Of a stretch of DNA of 64,000 bases, positions 62,690 to 64,000 are shown in pieces. The position numbers and the translations under genes were made by a program. Below the pieces are notes generated by a model, which saw nothing but the letters and a program-made list of their open reading frames with translations, was not told where the DNA came from and searched no databases. Source of the stretch: UBA993 sp964485855 (GTDB lineage: Bacteria; Bacillota; Dethiobacteria; DTU022). The stretch is taken from NCBI GenBank assembly GCA_964485855.1, contig CAZAKI010000004.1, positions 30,317 to 94,316 of the forward strand, in the 5' to 3' direction. Position 1 is the stretch's first letter, and every line of letters begins with the position of its first letter.

Positions 62690-63658
62690 TTATTGTTTTA
62701 CCCATTGACCATCACTATACAAATAGGTTCCTGCTCCCCCATCTTCTGAGTTGTATAAAGCTATGAACCCATCATTGTTGTTGTCAAAGACTTTTACCCC
62801 AATTTCTGTAACATTAGGGCCGATTATTATTTGCGTGATATTATTTTTTTCAAAAGCATACTGCTTAATGATTTTTAGGTTATCTGGCAATGCAATACTC
62901 TGTAATTCATTGTTTTTAAATGCATGTGATTCAATTTTTTCAAGGTTAGCCGGTAAGGTAATATTTTGAAGTTTGTTATTCTCAAAAGAATATGTGTCTA
63001 TATTCTTCAAGCTATCAGGGAATACTATTTCTGTTAGCTCATTAGTCCTAAAGGCTCTGGCATGAATTCTTTCCAACGAACTATGATCAGCGAAGCTAAT
63101 CGACTTTAATCCTTTTTCTTTAAAAACATCTTGGTAAATCTCTTTTATCAGCCTCCCTTCTAAAGTAGTTGGGAAGAAGATATCTTTATTATCACCGGTA
63201 TAGTCAGAAATTCTTCCTGCATTAAAAGTGACATCATCTATTAGTAAAATATATGGATCTTCTGATTCTTCTTCTTCAAAATGATCTACATAGCTCCATT
63301 GCAATATTTTAAAGTTCCACTGAAAGTTTTTACCGTCAATTTGTGATTCAATGGGAAAATTCAAATATCCATGATTTATTAATGTTAACATCAGGTCGTT
63401 ACTGTTATTGTTTTCATCGAGGAAAGGATCAGGTTCTGGATTACTTGCTCTGTAGATACTGGTCATTGAATTCAGGATTTTTAAATTTGCTTGGTCGGTT
63501 GCTGTTTTAGCTGATTCAGTATTACTTGTATAAATCGGGACAGCAATTGCTGAGAGTAAGCCAATAACGGCAACAACAACCATTAATTCGACCAAAGTGA
63601 AACCCTGGTTGTTTTTTCTAATACTTCTTTCTGAACTAGTATGCAACATAGCTTTCAT
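62690..63658 (-). CDS. PilA-type pilin fused to BspA-like leucine-rich repeats
   Basis: 322 residues; ATG at 63658 with GGGGTG upstream. Signal NNQG|FTLVELMVVVAVIGLLSAIA. From about residue 190 there are about five LRR_5/BspA-type repeats of 23 residues with the pattern LxxIxLPxxLexIexxAFxxN. BspA repeats bind host or bacterial surface proteins in other systems. First gene after the second c-di-GMP riboswitch; probably a pilin that carries a binding face. Confidence 0.88.
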   Translation of the reverse strand: MKAMLHTSSERSIRKNNQGFTLVELMVVVAVIGLLSAIAVPIYTSNTESAKTATDQANLKILNSMTSIYRASNPEPDPFLDENNNSNDLMLTLINHGYLNFPIESQIDGKNFQWNFKILQWSYVDHFEEEESEDPYILLIDDVTFNAGRISDYTGDNKDIFFPTTLEGRLIKEIYQDVFKEKGLKSISFADHSSLERIHARAFRTNELTEIVFPDSLKNIDTYSFENNKLQNITLPANLEKIESHAFKNNELQSIALPDNLKIIKQYAFEKNNITQIIIGPNVTEIGVKVFDNNNDGFIALYNSEDGGAGTYLYSDGQWVKQ

Positions 63659-63721
63659 CTCAATGACACCCCGAAATTATTCATAATAATTTATTGCCGC
63701 AAATACTGATTAAGGTACAAA

Positions 63722-63820
63722 AACCCTGCTTCGGTAGCCTGGCAGTCATACCTTACTTAAGGCTTAGACCCATTGCTTTGCGCCCCCTCTTTTCAGAAGG
63801 TTTGCCTTTATCGACAGGTT
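63722..63820 (-). promoter_or_regulatory. Cyclic-di-GMP riboswitch, class I (GEMM)
   Basis: On the minus strand the aptamer closes with AACCTG/CAGGGTT. Core elements in order: AAAGGCAAACC, GGGCGCAAAGC, GGGTCTAAG and ATGACTGCCAGGCTACCG. It heads the minus-strand pilin operon. No intrinsic terminator is clear between it and the first ATG; an AAATTATT/AATAATTT hairpin lies just before the ribosome site (63674-63692), so control may be at translation. Confidence 0.92.
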
Positions 63821-64000
63821 CTTTGATTAGAATGATTTTACTAATATGAGTAAGCTATATTATTATCTTCTATATATAGTTATACCGAGAAATCTAATTT
63901 TTAGACAATATTATAAGATTTATTTTAAGTCTTGGGGTATTTAGCAACCAGAAAAATGATAATCAGGGTTGCATACAAAAACCTTTAACTAAGATCTTTT
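63821..64000 (-). other. Right end: probable promoter, otherwise no gene seen
   Basis: A/T-rich with no reading frame of note. A possible promoter for the riboswitch transcript reads TTGTCT (63908-63903), 18-base spacer, TATAAC (63884-63879) on the minus strand. Confidence 0.4.

Noticed and set aside
1..64000. Mobile elements, CRISPR arrays, prophage
   Set aside because: No transposase, integrase other than XerD, regularly spaced repeats or phage genes were seen on either strand.

Overview
The window reads as a chromosomal segment of an anaerobic, low-to-moderate GC Firmicute of the Clostridia type. The grounds are A/T-rich sigma-A promoters with strong AGGAGG-type ribosome sites, frequent TTG/GTG starts, an ispH-S1 fusion, Asp23/AmaP genes, and folD next to fchA (one-carbon metabolism as in acetogens and syntrophs). 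An OLE RNA with its partner gene oapA points to an anaerobic and possibly extremophilic lineage. The species cannot be named from the sequence. No phage, transposon, rRNA or CRISPR is visible.

Layout. 1-10 kb: a slipin/NfeD membrane pair; an Rrf2 iron-sulfur regulator facing two cysteine-rich genes that share an operator-like repeat with it; speD-speE-ndk; an ADP-forming acyl-CoA synthetase with a DRTGG-domain partner; and an aminomutase whose substrate-binding residues match glutamate 2,3-aminomutase. 10-49 kb: a long minus-strand housekeeping array holding tRNA-Pro, plsY, der, ispH-S1, plsC, cmk, rluB, scpB/scpA, trpS, an M50 protease, a short CCA-type nucleotidyltransferase, deoB, xerD, nudF (apparently starting with ATT), a CBS-PAS sigma-54 activator, recN, nadK, tlyA, dxs, oapA, the OLE RNA, folD, fchA, ispA, xseB/xseA, a TsaD paralog, nusB, asp23/amaP, a gene broken by an assembly gap, efp, pepP, aroQ and aroK. 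Three isoprenoid genes (dxs, ispH, ispA) lie in it.

46-63.7 kb: a type IV pilus locus. The machine genes are pilB, pilD, pilM, pilC and pilT; pilB and a FimT-like pseudopilin are interleaved with aroK and aroE. Three separate sets of PilV/PilW/PilX-like minor pilins are present. Two of the pilin operons are preceded by class I cyclic-di-GMP riboswitches (54290-54386 plus; 63722-63820 minus). Several minor pilins carry display domains at the C-terminus: a seven-bladed beta-propeller, two Big_2 immunoglobulin-like domains, and BspA-type leucine-rich repeats. The natural reading is a c-di-GMP-controlled pilus with exchangeable binding modules. This pilus system and the OLE RNP are the most notable content.

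Caveat: the 100-N gap at 42717-42816 is flanked by the same 55 bases on both sides. Joining the two copies restores an intact reading frame.
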